Shown: in pieces, positions 46,701-55,945 of the stretch
How positions within the stretch are numbered: position 1 is the stretch's first letter
Layout: each line of letters begins with the position of its first letter
Assembly (NCBI RefSeq): GCF_017104565.1
Contig: NZ_JAAGPD010000009.1
Location: 62,001-126,000 of the forward strand
DNA length: 64,000 nucleotides
Source of the DNA: Paraburkholderia sp. Tr-20389
Lineage (GTDB): Bacteria > Pseudomonadota > Gammaproteobacteria > Burkholderiales > Burkholderiaceae
Reading direction: 5' to 3'
The notes under the pieces: generated by a model
Told to the model about the DNA's origin: nothing
What the model saw: the letters and a program-made list of their open reading frames with translations, nothing else
Databases searched by the model: none
Position numbers and translations under genes: made by a program

Positions 46701-47567
46701 TCAGCGCTGTAGCACCAGAAAGCGTTCGCGCAGATGTTCGAGCACACACGATACGCTGGAAGCCTCACTCAGCGCCGCCGTATCGACGAGCAGTTCGGGG
46801 TTCTCGGGCGCTTCGTACGGCGCGGTCACACCCGTGAACGACTTGATGACGCCCGCCTGCGCCTTCGCATAGAGCCCTTTGGGGTCGCGTTTCGCGCAAT
46901 CGTTTGCTGAAGCGGCTACATAAGTCTCGACAAAGCTGTCATTGCCGATGATCGCGCGCGCCATGTCCCGGTCTTCGCGCATCGGCGAAATCAGGGCGGC
47001 AATCACGATGAGCCCGGCGTCGTTCATCAGTCGCGCGACGTGCGCAACCCGGCGGATGTTCTCCCGGCGGTCTTCCTTCGAAAAGCCAAGGTCGCTCGTC
47101 AAGCCGTGACGGATGTTGTCGCCGTCGAGCACGTAGCACGCGTGCCCCATGGACATCAGTTCGCGCTCCAGATGAAACGCGATGGTCGACTTGCCGGCGC
47201 CCGACAAACCGGTGAGCCAGACAGTGACGGGCTTATGGCCGAGCAACACGGCGCGGTCGCGGCCCGTGATCGTGCCGTTGAAACGTTGGACGTGAGGTTG
47301 TATGCGTTCGGCGGGCGCGCGGTTTTCCGGCTCATCGCGAGCGGCGCGACTGTTCGGCGCGCTGCTTTGAGCGCAGCGTGCGCGCGCGTCGGGAACGGCA
47401 GCAGCAGCGGCGCCAGGGCGGAGATCTTCCAATTCGGTTATCCGTTCGTTTTCCGCCGTAGAAACCGGCAGTCTGCCGTTGGCTTGGCCTAAATGTGGCG
47501 CGGTGTGCGTTGGAGTGAAACGCACGGCGCAGGCATCAAACGAGGTGTCAACCGGACAGCAGGGCAA
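46701..47567 (-). CDS. cysC: Adenylylsulfate kinase (APS kinase)
   Basis: Phosphorylates adenylyl sulfate to PAPS. Motifs: Walker A WLTGLSGAGKSTIA, DGDNIRHGLTSDLGFS, RRENIRRVAHVARL, ISPMREDRDMAR and the lid region DPKGLYAKAQAG. The kinase core spans about residues 95-288. The roughly 95-residue N-terminal part is low-complexity (Ala/Arg/Glu-rich) and contains no ATG. The outermost in-frame start is a TTG at 47567 without a visible binding site, and a GTG at 47525 or a TTG further in could be used instead, so the 5' end is uncertain. There is no cysD or cysN nearby, so it may supply PAPS for sulfation. Confidence 0.88.
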   Translation of the reverse strand: MPCCPVDTSFDACAVRFTPTHTAPHLGQANGRLPVSTAENERITELEDLRPGAAAAAVPDARARCAQSSAPNSRAARDEPENRAPAERIQPHVQRFNGTITGRDRAVLLGHKPVTVWLTGLSGAGKSTIAFHLERELMSMGHACYVLDGDNIRHGLTSDLGFSKEDRRENIRRVAHVARLMNDAGLIVIAALISPMREDRDMARAIIGNDSFVETYVAASANDCAKRDPKGLYAKAQAGVIKSFTGVTAPYEAPENPELLVDTAALSEASSVSCVLEHLRERFLVLQR

Positions 47568-47572
47568 GGAAT

Positions 47573-47637
47573 ATTACAGTTCGTAATTGTACTATTTAAG
47601 CGTTCGCCCTGCTGTAACAGATAATTACGGCTGTAAT
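47573..47637. promoter_or_regulatory. AT-rich region with repeated CTGTAA motifs upstream of cysC
   Basis: CTGTAAT (47631-47637) and CTGTAAC (47612-47618) are direct repeats, and ATTACAG (47573-47579) is the inverted form. The block is strikingly AT-rich for this genome and lies immediately upstream of the cysC-like gene. It probably holds its promoter and an activator site, but no binding protein can be named. Confidence 0.4.
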
Positions 47638-47720
47638 ATGTGGTTTGCGAATTCGCGCTTGACTGAAGCGATTTCTTTCGCTTAGCCAACACTCGACCAG
47701 CAGCCGATCAACTGCGGAAA

Positions 47721-48581
47721 CTAATGACGAGCCTCGCCCGGCGACGCGTCCGTCCCGCCCGCCAGCGGCACCTCGTCATCACTGCTTCGCGCCCAGAAGA
47801 AACGATCGGGAAGGTAAGCACCCATACCCGGACGGAAGGCGGCCTGGGTCGCCTGGAACAGATATTCCTGGGCTTCTCGCACGGCTTCGGCCGGTTCCTG
47901 GCCATTCGCCAGCAGCGCGGCGATCGCGGCGCCGAGCGTATCGGTGACGCCCATGATCCGTTGCTGTGTGCGATCCCACATGTCTTGCCGCAACTGGCCG
48001 TCCTCGCTGAACAGCGTATTGACGAGCCGGTGCGTGCCCGTTTCCGTCGACAGGATGTATTCACAACCCTGCGACAGCAAATGGGAAATCGCGGCATCGA
48101 GTGTCGGCGCTTCGGCGTCGCCGTCCGGTTGCGCGAGCGCAAGGAGGGCAGCGGTATCCGCGACCAGCAACGTGGTTTGCGGCGCGAGCAGATCCGCGAT
48201 CGCTTCGCGTAGTTCGTCGGCGGCGAGTACGTGCTCGTCGTCGAGCGTGAAGTCGGGCGCCAGGATGAGCGGGATGTCGTCGTAATCCGCGACGACTTCG
48301 GCGATCGCGCTGACCACTTCCGCGCGTGTCGCCGCGCCGACCTTGAAGGCGGCGATCGGCATGTCTTCCAGCAGCATCCGCGCTTGCGTCGCGACGACTT
48401 CCGGGTCGAGGCCGGTGACTTCGTCGCAGCTCGCCGAGTCGCGCACCGTGTAGCCCGTCAGCACGGAGACGCCGTGGCAGCCCATGCTGGCAAGCGTCAT
48501 CAGGTCGGCTTGCAGCCCGCCGCCGCCGGTCGGGTCGGACAGGCCGAAGGTGAGAACGATCGGAGGGGTGTCGCTGGCCAT
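47721..48581 (-). CDS. thiD: Hydroxymethylpyrimidine/phosphomethylpyrimidine kinase
   Basis: A 286-aa thiamine-biosynthesis kinase that phosphorylates HMP and HMP-P. Ribokinase-fold motifs: LTFGLSDPTGGGGLQADLMTLASMGCHGVSVLTG, with the second glycine-rich motif at VTDTLGAAIAALLANGQEP. The latter reads DTLGAA where most ThiD proteins have DTxGxGC, so the anion-hole region is slightly divergent. The region PLILAPDFTLDD differs from the common DPVM form too. The ATG at 48581 has no strong binding site. It is divergent from rubredoxin, a common order in this group. Confidence 0.87.
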   Translation of the reverse strand: MASDTPPIVLTFGLSDPTGGGGLQADLMTLASMGCHGVSVLTGYTVRDSASCDEVTGLDPEVVATQARMLLEDMPIAAFKVGAATRAEVVSAIAEVVADYDDIPLILAPDFTLDDEHVLAADELREAIADLLAPQTTLLVADTAALLALAQPDGDAEAPTLDAAISHLLSQGCEYILSTETGTHRLVNTLFSEDGQLRQDMWDRTQQRIMGVTDTLGAAIAALLANGQEPAEAVREAQEYLFQATQAAFRPGMGAYLPDRFFWARSSDDEVPLAGGTDASPGEARH

Positions 48582-48844
48582 GAAATTGTGGTGGGGTCGT
48601 TGAGCGGAACATTCGCAGGCCGTACGGCGCTCGCGCGCGTCCGTGCGGCCCACACAGACGGCTCAATTATGCGGCCATATACGATTGCGGGGCACTTTTT
48701 CGCATCTGTCGGCGCGCCGTGTCACACATAACGCCGCAAAATGTCGCGTCCGATCGCTCGGACCCCGCATCCGCTAGGCATGGGGGCGGCAACACGGTAC
48801 CATCATGGCTCCCGTTTCCACGGACTTTTCGACGCGACTCAAGA

Positions 48845-49015
48845 ATGGAATATAAGAGCTGGATGTGCCTGATCTGCGGCTGGATCTACGATGAAGAAGC
48901 CGGTCTGCCAGAGGAAGGAATCGCGCCGGGCACGCGATGGGAAGATGTTCCCATCAATTGGACCTGTCCCGAGTGCGGCGCGCGCAAGGAAGACTTCGAG
49001 ATGGTGCAGATCTGA
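48845..49015 (+). CDS. Rubredoxin
   Basis: A 56-aa iron electron-transfer protein. Two Cys pairs (CLICGWIYD and CPECGARKEDFE) bind one Fe, and the spacing and length are standard. The ATG at 48845 starts the conserved MEYKSWMC. It is divergent from thiD, 263 bp away; I see no gene in that interval. Confidence 0.95.
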   Translation: MEYKSWMCLICGWIYDEEAGLPEEGIAPGTRWEDVPINWTCPECGARKEDFEMVQI

Positions 49016-49067
49016 TCGATACGCGTGATGGTGGCGGGCTGTTTCTTGCCCGCCATGCAAGGCCGGT

Positions 49068-49088
49068 CGATTCGAAACGAATCGTTTT
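49068..49088 (+). terminator. Possible rho-independent terminator after rubredoxin
   Basis: CGATTCG-AAA-CGAATCG is a perfect 7-bp stem followed by TTTT, about 50 bp past the rubredoxin stop. A second GC-rich hairpin without a T-tract lies at 49033-49054. The rest of 49016-49404 holds no gene I can support. Confidence 0.6.
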
Positions 49089-49404
49089 CGCGCGGGATGG
49101 AACATCCGCGCACACGCGATGTCGCAGGTTAACGCGTGACTGAGCTTTCCATGCGGTTGATCGCGTTTTAGTCCTTTAGTCCAGCAGGTGCCGTTTCGTG
49201 TGCGTGGCGCTTTTTGCGCGCCGATGCCGCCGTGAGCGGCCGCTCGCAGCCGCGCCGCAGTCCGCGCGTTGGTTTGGGCTGGCGGCGCCGTTTTGGAGCC
49301 ATGCAGTCGGTGGCCCGGCAATTGCACTACTTTCGCCATACCGGCGGTTCCGGTGGCGCAGTTTCGATGCCGCCTGACAGTGCCGGCGTTCCCGAAGCCT
49401 GCTC

Positions 49405-50814
49405 ATGACTCTTCGATCCGCATCGCCCGATACGCTCGACGCTCTACCGAATCCCCGTGGCGGTGCCGTGCGCCCCGCGGAGCAGGCCATTGCCGACGCG
49501 CTCGACGCGTTCGAGCAGCGCCGCGACATGAACGGGCAACTGCTCGTCGCCGGACGCGCGTTGCGCGAGGCGGGCTGGATCGCCGCGCAACGTTTCACCG
49601 ACGCGCTGCTGCTCGTCTCGCCGATGGCCGCGAGCGGCCTCGCCGACGAAGCCTCCGCGCGCGCTGCATTCGGCGCGGCGCTGCGGGCGTTCCGCACGGC
49701 GCTCGAGCGCCGCAATCTGCGCGAACTCGGCTGCTCGGCTGCGCTTTTCGAGCACTATCGCTCGCTCAGCACGCATATCGCGCAGCACACGCCGGGCTAC
49801 AGCGTGGCCTTCGAAGACATCGCTCTGGCCGGTCGGCCCATACCTCCCGTTTCGCTGCGTTCGCAATCGGCGGCGCGGCTCGCGCATTTGCGCGCGCGCT
49901 ACGAGCAGGCCTTGCTGCCTGTGCTGCGCTCGAAAGGGCACGTCAGCACGAGCGCGGTCGCGGGCCTCGTCAATGCCGCGCTCGACGATCTCGATGCCTG
50001 CCTCGTCGAACTGGCAGGTCCCGATCCCTATGATTTCTGGCGGCTGGCGCTGGCGTGCACGCGGTCGATGCGCGCGAACGGGCACACCGTCGAAGACATC
50101 GAAACACGGCGTTTCTATGCCCGTTGCAACTTGGCGCTCGCCGACGAGCAGCGCGGCATTCCGCTCGCGCCGCGCTCGCTGGTGCGTGCGACGCTTGCGT
50201 TGCTGTGGCGCGACTATGCGCTGTTCGGCGCGGCTGCCGAAGACACGGAGAACGTCGAACTGCTGCGCGACTATGGCTTGACGGTCGACTGGCATATTGC
50301 CGGCACCCAGGCATCCGAAGCACTGTGGGAGGCAGGCGCGCACCAGGCGGAAACGCTCGCGGCGCACGTCGGCAAGTCGCGCGAACTCGGCATGCTGACC
50401 GTCAACGCCAACGCGTACGAAGACTTTCTACAAACCGCCGATGTCGCGATCTCCGCGCTAACGGATCACGCGCGCGCCGCTGACAATCCGCAGAAGGCGG
50501 ATCCCAGCGCCGCGTTGCAGGCGGGCGATGCCGCGTACCGTCTCGGCGCGGCGGCGTCGGCGCTCGGCCTTGGTCAGGTGGCGCTGCTCGCGGATGCGCT
50601 GGGCCTCGCGTGGCGCCGCCGCGCACACGCCGGCGTGTCGACGCCTGCCGTGCGGGCGCATGTGGTGGTCGACGCGCCCGACGCGCGTTCGCTCGAAGCC
50701 GCCGCCGAAGCATTGCGCGCGATGCTGCATAAAGTTGCCGCTGGCGTCGCGCCGCAGTCGGCTGCGAACGTGCTGGCTGCGCTGACGCGATCGATCGAGC
50801 AGGGCGGCGCATAA
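49405..50814 (+). CDS. Conserved protein of unknown function, possibly related to the ChpA/FimL N-terminal domain
   Basis: A 469-aa, alpha-helical, Ala/Arg/Leu-rich cytoplasmic protein with no signal or membrane segment. The C-terminal half (about 320-460) has helices reminiscent of Hpt/ChpA-N domains (KSRELGMLTVNANAYEDFLQ, RLGAAASALGLGQVALLADALGLAWRR). No phospho-accepting His motif (HSLKG type) is visible, as in FimL. It occupies the slot between rubredoxin and yqgE where, as I recall, related betaproteobacteria carry pilGHIJ-chpA. The family assignment is a hypothesis. Confidence 0.55.
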   Translation: MTLRSASPDTLDALPNPRGGAVRPAEQAIADALDAFEQRRDMNGQLLVAGRALREAGWIAAQRFTDALLLVSPMAASGLADEASARAAFGAALRAFRTALERRNLRELGCSAALFEHYRSLSTHIAQHTPGYSVAFEDIALAGRPIPPVSLRSQSAARLAHLRARYEQALLPVLRSKGHVSTSAVAGLVNAALDDLDACLVELAGPDPYDFWRLALACTRSMRANGHTVEDIETRRFYARCNLALADEQRGIPLAPRSLVRATLALLWRDYALFGAAAEDTENVELLRDYGLTVDWHIAGTQASEALWEAGAHQAETLAAHVGKSRELGMLTVNANAYEDFLQTADVAISALTDHARAADNPQKADPSAALQAGDAAYRLGAAASALGLGQVALLADALGLAWRRRAHAGVSTPAVRAHVVVDAPDARSLEAAAEALRAMLHKVAAGVAPQSAANVLAALTRSIEQGGA

Positions 50815-51070
50815 AAACGGGCACAGGCGAACCCGGCCCACATCACATGGGGACGGTCCTTCGTCCTATGCCATCCGCCGCGCGATAGCGCACGCGCGTC
50901 GTCCCCGGCAAGGTAGAGGCGCGTGATAGAGTGCAGTTTCATGGACTGCGGTTTTCCGGCGGCGCCATTGCAGACTGCCTGCCAGCAACGCCGGCAACCA
51001 GCCTGCTGCACGATTCTGGCGCAAGGAGCGAGCCCCGCAGTCGCGCATTGTCTTTGCTAAACTTCCACCT

Positions 51071-51646
51071 ATGCCCAAGAGTAACGATCGCATCAATCTG
51101 ACCAACCAGTTCCTGATCGCCATGCCGAACATGGCGGACCCGACGTTTTCAGGAACGGTGGTCTACCTTTGCGATCACAGCGAGCGCGGCGCGCTCGGCC
51201 TCGTCATCAACAGGCCGACGGATATCGACCTTCAGGCGCTCTTCAATCGCATCGATCTCAAGCTCGAGATCGAGCCTCTTCTGCATGTCCCTGTGTATTT
51301 CGGCGGCCCGGTGCAAACCGAGCGCGGCTTCGTGTTGCACGACGCATCGGAAAGTACGTATACCTCGTCGATGCAGGTGCCCGGCGGCCTCGAAATGACG
51401 ACCTCGAAAGACGTGCTGGAAGCCGTCGCGAGCGGTAAGGGCCCGGAGCGTTTTCTGCTGACGCTCGGCCACGCCGGCTGGGGCGCGGGGCAACTGGAAG
51501 ACGAAATTTCGAAGAACGGCTGGCTCACGGTTCAGGCCGACCCGAAGATCGTCTTCGACGTACCCGCCGAAGACCGTTTCGAAGCGGCGCTCGCGCTGCT
51601 CGGCATTTCGTCTTCGATGCTCTCCGGCGAAGCAGGTCACGCATGA
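51071..51646 (+). CDS. YqgE/AlgH family protein
   Basis: A 191-aa protein of the UPF0301 family. Motifs: [57 protein letters not shown] and [18 protein letters not shown]. The molecular role is not established; the Pseudomonas homologue AlgH influences alginate regulation. Its stop overlaps the ruvX start by four bases, giving translational coupling. Confidence 0.95.
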   Translation: MPKSNDRINLTNQFLIAMPNMADPTFSGTVVYLCDHSERGALGLVINRPTDIDLQALFNRIDLKLEIEPLLHVPVYFGGPVQTERGFVLHDASESTYTSSMQVPGGLEMTTSKDVLEAVASGKGPERFLLTLGHAGWGAGQLEDEISKNGWLTVQADPKIVFDVPAEDRFEAALALLGISSSMLSGEAGHA

Positions 51647-52083
51647 GCGGTGTGGCCGGACGTGAGGCGACGCTGCTCGCGTTCGACTACGGTGAAAAGC
51701 GGATCGGCGTTGCGGTCGGCAATTCGCTCACCCGCAGCGCGCGACCGCTCGTCGTTCTACAAAATCGCAACCGCGAATATCGCTTCGAAGCCGTCGGCAA
51801 GCTGATCGACGAATGGAAGCCGGACGCGCTCGTCGTCGGCCTGCCCATGCACCCCGACGGCACACCACACGAACGAACCCAGCTCGCGAAGCGGTTCGGC
51901 AACCAGCTGAACGGACGCTTCAATCTTCCCGTCTCATGGGTCGACGAACGCTATTCGTCGGTCGAGGCGGAAGCGGGCATCCGCAGCGGAACGCGGCAGG
52001 CGGGCATGCTCGACGCCGAAGCCGCGTGCATCATCCTTCAGCAATACCTGGACGGACTGACCGACGATCATGAGTTCCATTGA
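51643..52083 (+). CDS. ruvX: RuvX/YqgF family putative pre-16S rRNA nuclease
   Basis: A 146-aa RNase-H-fold nuclease: [20 protein letters not shown] with the first catalytic Asp, [18 protein letters not shown], and [12 protein letters not shown]. Its family is linked to 16S rRNA 5' maturation and was earlier predicted to be a Holliday-junction resolvase. It overlaps yqgE by 4 bp and pyrR by 14 bp, a conserved arrangement. Confidence 0.94.
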   Translation: MSGVAGREATLLAFDYGEKRIGVAVGNSLTRSARPLVVLQNRNREYRFEAVGKLIDEWKPDALVVGLPMHPDGTPHERTQLAKRFGNQLNGRFNLPVSWVDERYSSVEAEAGIRSGTRQAGMLDAEAACIILQQYLDGLTDDHEFH

Positions 52084-52582
52084 CGCCGAGGCGCTCTACC
52101 GCGCCGTGCTCGAACAGATTCGCGCCGCATACGGCGACGCGCTGGGCGGTTCCGGCGGCGCAGTGTTCGCCGGCATCTACAGCGGCGGCGCGTGGCTTGC
52201 CGAACGTCTCGCGAAAGATCTGAACGTGTCGACGTTCGGTGTCGTCAACGTCGCGCTGCATCGCGACGACTACGCGAAGAAGGGTTTGCACACGCAGGCC
52301 AATCCGACTTCGTTGCCGTTCGAAGTCGAAGGCCGGCGCATCGTGCTCGTCGACGACGTGCTGTACACCGGCCGCACCGTGCGCGCCGCGTTGAACGAAC
52401 TCTACGACTACGGGCGTCCCGCATCGGTCGAACTTGCGGTGCTGGCCGATCGCGGCGGGCGCGAGCTGCCGGTGGCGGCGCGCTTCGTCGGCGGCACGAT
52501 CGACGTGCCGGCCGATGCGACGCTCGTGCTGTCGCGCGACGGCGAGCGCTTCACGTTTCACACCGAGCCGCGCGCGGATTGA
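52070..52582 (+). CDS. pyrR: PyrR-type phosphoribosyltransferase
   Basis: A 170-aa PRTase-fold protein. The PRPP-binding loop reads [22 protein letters not shown]. In Gram-positives PyrR binds pyr mRNA and has uracil PRTase activity. In beta/gammaproteobacteria the protein is usually encoded just ahead of pyrB as here, but RNA control is not proven. I saw no obvious PyrR-binding loop or attenuator between pyrR and pyrB. It overlaps ruvX by 14 bp. Confidence 0.92.
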   Translation: MSSIDAEALYRAVLEQIRAAYGDALGGSGGAVFAGIYSGGAWLAERLAKDLNVSTFGVVNVALHRDDYAKKGLHTQANPTSLPFEVEGRRIVLVDDVLYTGRTVRAALNELYDYGRPASVELAVLADRGGRELPVAARFVGGTIDVPADATLVLSRDGERFTFHTEPRAD

Positions 52583-52650
52583 GCGCGGCACTTCGGCATC
52601 GAAAGCAATACGGGCAGCACACGCAGTCCCGAGTCTGATTCAGGAAGACC

Positions 52651-53691
52651 ATGAACACGCCCAACCTGGTTCCCCAAGGTTCCACCGCTTCCGCCGACAA
52701 CGCCGCGTCAACGGACCGTTTTCGCTACGGTTTCCTGAAGGGCAATCCGCAGCTCACAAAGAACGGCGAACTGAAGCATCTGCTGACCATCGAAGGCCTG
52801 CCGCGTGCAATCGTCACGCACATTCTCGACACGGCCGAGCAATTCGTCAGCGTGACTGATCGAGAAGTGAAGAAGGTGCCGCTGCTGCGCGGCAAATCGG
52901 TATTTAACCTGTTCTTCGAAAACTCGACGCGCACGCGCACCACGTTCGAAATCGCCGCGAAACGGCTGTCTGCGGACGTGATCAACCTGAACATCAACGC
53001 ATCGTCGACGAGCAAGGGCGAGTCGCTGCTCGACACGATCAACAACCTGTCGGCGATGCATGCCGACATGTTCGTCGTGCGCCACGCGTCGAGCGGTGCG
53101 CCGTATCTGATCGCCGAGCATTGCGCGCCGCACGTGCACGTGATCAACGCCGGCGACGGCCGTCACGCGCACCCGACGCAGGGCCTGCTGGACATGTACA
53201 CGATCCGCCATTACAAGCGCGATTTCACGAATCTGCGTGTGGCGATCGTCGGCGACATTCTGCATTCGCGCGTCGCGCGTTCGGACATTCATGCACTCAC
53301 CACGCTCGGCGTGCCGGAGGTGCGCGCGATCGGTCCGCGCACGCTGTTGCCGGGCGGTCTTGAGCAGATGGGCGTGCGCGTGTTCCACAATCTCGACGAA
53401 GGGCTGAAGGACGTCGACGTGATCATCATGCTGCGTCTGCAGAACGAGCGGATGAGCGGCGCATTGCTGCCGTCGGCGCAGGAATACTTCAAGAGCTGGG
53501 GGCTGACGCCGGAGCGCCTCGCACTCGCGAAGCCCGACGCAATCGTGATGCATCCGGGACCGATGAACCGTGGCGTCGAGATTGATTCGCAGGTGGCGGA
53601 CGGTCCGCAATCGGTGATCCTCAATCAGGTGACGTTCGGCATCGCGGTGCGCATGGCGGTGATGGGTATCGTCGCGGGCAATAACGACTGA
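52651..53691 (+). CDS. pyrB: Aspartate carbamoyltransferase catalytic subunit
   Basis: A 346-aa enzyme of the pyrimidine pathway that condenses carbamoyl phosphate and aspartate. Motifs: carbamoyl-phosphate site [54 protein letters not shown] and [14 protein letters not shown]. It carries an extension of about 25 residues at the N-terminus, as in Pseudomonas-type ATCases that form a dodecamer with an inactive DHOase-like partner. Such a partner is encoded next, 49 bp downstream. Confidence 0.95.
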   Translation: MNTPNLVPQGSTASADNAASTDRFRYGFLKGNPQLTKNGELKHLLTIEGLPRAIVTHILDTAEQFVSVTDREVKKVPLLRGKSVFNLFFENSTRTRTTFEIAAKRLSADVINLNINASSTSKGESLLDTINNLSAMHADMFVVRHASSGAPYLIAEHCAPHVHVINAGDGRHAHPTQGLLDMYTIRHYKRDFTNLRVAIVGDILHSRVARSDIHALTTLGVPEVRAIGPRTLLPGGLEQMGVRVFHNLDEGLKDVDVIIMLRLQNERMSGALLPSAQEYFKSWGLTPERLALAKPDAIVMHPGPMNRGVEIDSQVADGPQSVILNQVTFGIAVRMAVMGIVAGNND

Positions 53692-53740
53692 CTCACATCC
53701 GTCTCAGAGACAGCAGGCAAGCAGGCAAAAAAGGCAGCGC

Positions 53741-55018
53741 ATGAAGATTCATATTCAAGGCGGCACGCTGATCGATCCGGTAGCGGGCACCGAGCAGCAA
53801 CAGGACGTATTCATCGCGGCGGGCAAGATCGTCGCGCTCGGCAACGCGCCCGCCGATTTCAACGCGGCGAAAACCATCGACGCGAGAGGCCTGTGTGTGG
53901 CGCCGGGCTTCGTCGATCTATCGGCGCGGCTGCGCGAACCCGGCTACGAGCACAAGGCGACGCTCGAATCCGAAATGGCCGCCGCGCTCGCCGGCGGCGT
54001 GACGAGTCTCGTGTGTCCGCCCGACACCGATCCTGTACTCGACGAGCCGGGCCTCATAGAAATGCTCAAATTCCGGGCGCGCAATCTCAACCGCACGCAT
54101 GTGTATCCGCTCGGCGCGCTGACAGTCGGACTCAAGGGGCAAGTCATCACCGAAATGGTCGCGCTGACGGAGTCGGGCTGCGTCGGTTTTTCGCAGGCCG
54201 ATACGCCTATCGTCGACACGCAGGTTCTGCTGCGCGCGCTGCAGTACGCGAACACCTACGGCTACACCGTGTGGCTGCGCCCGCAGGATGCGTATCTCGC
54301 GAAGGGCGGCGTGGCGGCGAGCGGCCCGCTCGCGTCGCGGCTGGGTCTGTCGGGCGTGCCCGTGTCGGCCGAAACGATCGCGCTGCATACGATCTTCGAA
54401 CTCGTACGTGTGACGGGTGCGCGTGTGCATCTGTCGCATGTGTCGTCGGCGACGGGCGTCGAGCTGATGCGCGCGGCGAAGGCGGAAGGGCTGCCTGTGA
54501 GCTGCGACGTCACGATCAATCATGTGCATCTGATCGATCTCGACATCGGCTACTTCGATGCCCAGTTCCGGCTCGATCCTCCGCTGCGTTCGCAGCGCGA
54601 TCGCGAAGCGATCCGTGCGGGCCTGCTGGACGGAACGATCGACGCGATCTGTTCGGACCACACGCCCGTCGACGACGACGAAAAGCTGCTGCCGTTCGCC
54701 GAAGCGACGCCCGGCGCGACGGGGCTCGAATTGCTGTTCTCGCTTACGGTCAAGTGGGCCGACGAGGCGGGCATTCCGCTCGCGAAGGCGCTGAACCGTA
54801 TTACGGCTGCGCCCGCCAACGTATTGAAGCTGCCCGCTGGGCGCATCGAAGCGGGCGCAACCGCTGATCTATGCGTATTCGACCGTAACGGCCATTGGCG
54901 CATCGAGCCGCGCGCGCTGAAGAGCCAAGGGCACAACACGCCGTTCCTCGGCTATGAACTGCCGGCTCGCGTGCGCGCGACGGTCGTGTCAGGGCAGATC
55001 GCGTTCGAGCAGCACTGA
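53741..55018 (+). CDS. Dihydroorotase-like protein lacking the metal-binding HxH (PyrC'/PyrX type)
   Basis: A 425-aa amidohydrolase-fold protein. Active dihydroorotases have DxHxH before LREPG; here the sequence reads VDLSARLREPG, so both His are replaced (Ser61, Arg63). The later HPED-type motif reads RPQD. One conserved His remains in HLSHVSSATG, and CSDHTPVDDDEK is kept. This pattern fits the non-catalytic PyrC' that supports the ATCase holoenzyme in Pseudomonas. A separate active DHOase should exist elsewhere in the genome. It lies downstream of pyrB. Confidence 0.9.
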   Translation: MKIHIQGGTLIDPVAGTEQQQDVFIAAGKIVALGNAPADFNAAKTIDARGLCVAPGFVDLSARLREPGYEHKATLESEMAAALAGGVTSLVCPPDTDPVLDEPGLIEMLKFRARNLNRTHVYPLGALTVGLKGQVITEMVALTESGCVGFSQADTPIVDTQVLLRALQYANTYGYTVWLRPQDAYLAKGGVAASGPLASRLGLSGVPVSAETIALHTIFELVRVTGARVHLSHVSSATGVELMRAAKAEGLPVSCDVTINHVHLIDLDIGYFDAQFRLDPPLRSQRDREAIRAGLLDGTIDAICSDHTPVDDDEKLLPFAEATPGATGLELLFSLTVKWADEAGIPLAKALNRITAAPANVLKLPAGRIEAGATADLCVFDRNGHWRIEPRALKSQGHNTPFLGYELPARVRATVVSGQIAFEQH

Positions 55019-55079
55019 GTGCGTCCGTACTCGTACGACACCCGGCAAAGAATGCAAAGATAAGCGGAAGACTCGCAAC

Positions 55080-55931
55080 ATGAAGCTCGCGTTTCGCAAG
55101 GTTCGACTGGTGGTGCATCTACTCCAGGGCATGTGGCTGCTCTCGACACGTTTTCCGCGCGCAAGCGCACAACAGCGTCTGGAACTGAACCGCGCCTGGT
55201 CGGTGCGCATGCTGCAGCTGTGCGGCATGCGCCTCGTCGTGCACAACGACGGCGCGCGGCTCGACGAAGGCGTGCTCGTCGTCGCGAACCACATTTCGTG
55301 GATCGACATTTACGTGATCAACGCGTGGCGGCCGACGCCGTTCCTGTCGAAGGCCGAGATCCGCAAGTGGCCCGTGGTCGGCTGGTGTGCGGAGCAGCTC
55401 GGCACCGTATTCATTCAGCGCGAGAAGCGCAGCGACGCGAAGCGCATCATGCATGATCTCGCTAGCCGGCTGAACGCAGGGGAACTGATGTGCGTGTTCC
55501 CGGAGGGCACTACGACCGATGGCGTGCAACTGCTGCCGTTTCACGCGAACATGTTTCAGGCGGCCGTATCGGCGTCGCGGCCCGTCCAGCCCGTGTGCAT
55601 GATGTACGAGGATGCGCAGGGAGGGCAGTCGACGGCGCCTGCGTATATCGGTGAGATGTCGCTCGGTCAGTCGCTCGATGCGTTGCTGCGCGGCGGCCCG
55701 CTGACGGCGCATGTGTATGTCGGCGCGCCGCTCGCACCGGGTGCCGACCGGCGTTTACTGGCGGCCGAAGCACAAGCCGCCGTGGGCGCGGCGCTCGCCG
55801 CGCTGCAAGACCCCGAAGCGCGCCGCTCGGGACAGATCGCGGATCGCACGCAGGAGTTCATCGACGCCGCTTCAAAGAGCCCGCAGGAGTCGCTGCCGGG
55901 TCCGGACGTCGACATGACGCGCCACGCGTAG
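55080..55931 (+). CDS. 1-acyl-sn-glycerol-3-phosphate acyltransferase (PlsC family)
   Basis: A 283-aa membrane-associated acyltransferase for phosphatidic-acid synthesis. It has an N-terminal hydrophobic segment (VRLVVHLLQGMWLLSTRF), the catalytic VANHISWIDIYV (HX4D), a glycerol-phosphate site around FIQREKRSD, and VFPEGTTTDGVQLLPF. The Arg/Ala-rich tail extends beyond the usual core of about 245 aa. The ATG at 55080 is chosen since the family core begins soon after. It follows pyrC' by 61 bp. Confidence 0.9.
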   Translation: MKLAFRKVRLVVHLLQGMWLLSTRFPRASAQQRLELNRAWSVRMLQLCGMRLVVHNDGARLDEGVLVVANHISWIDIYVINAWRPTPFLSKAEIRKWPVVGWCAEQLGTVFIQREKRSDAKRIMHDLASRLNAGELMCVFPEGTTTDGVQLLPFHANMFQAAVSASRPVQPVCMMYEDAQGGQSTAPAYIGEMSLGQSLDALLRGGPLTAHVYVGAPLAPGADRRLLAAEAQAAVGAALAALQDPEARRSGQIADRTQEFIDAASKSPQESLPGPDVDMTRHA

Positions 55932-55945
55932 CGTGTCGGCCGCGT

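Noticed and set aside
48582-48844. TPP riboswitch upstream of thiD
   Set aside because: I could not find the conserved CUGAGA / ACYUGA elements of a thi box in the thiD upstream region on either strand.
49033-49054. GC-rich hairpin GGCGGGC/GCCCGCC after rubredoxin as main terminator
   Set aside because: It lacks a T-tract; the hairpin followed by TTTT at 49068-49088 is the better candidate.
52583-52650. PyrR-dependent attenuator between pyrR and pyrB
   Set aside because: The 68-bp gap has no terminator hairpin with a T-tract and no recognisable PyrR-binding loop.
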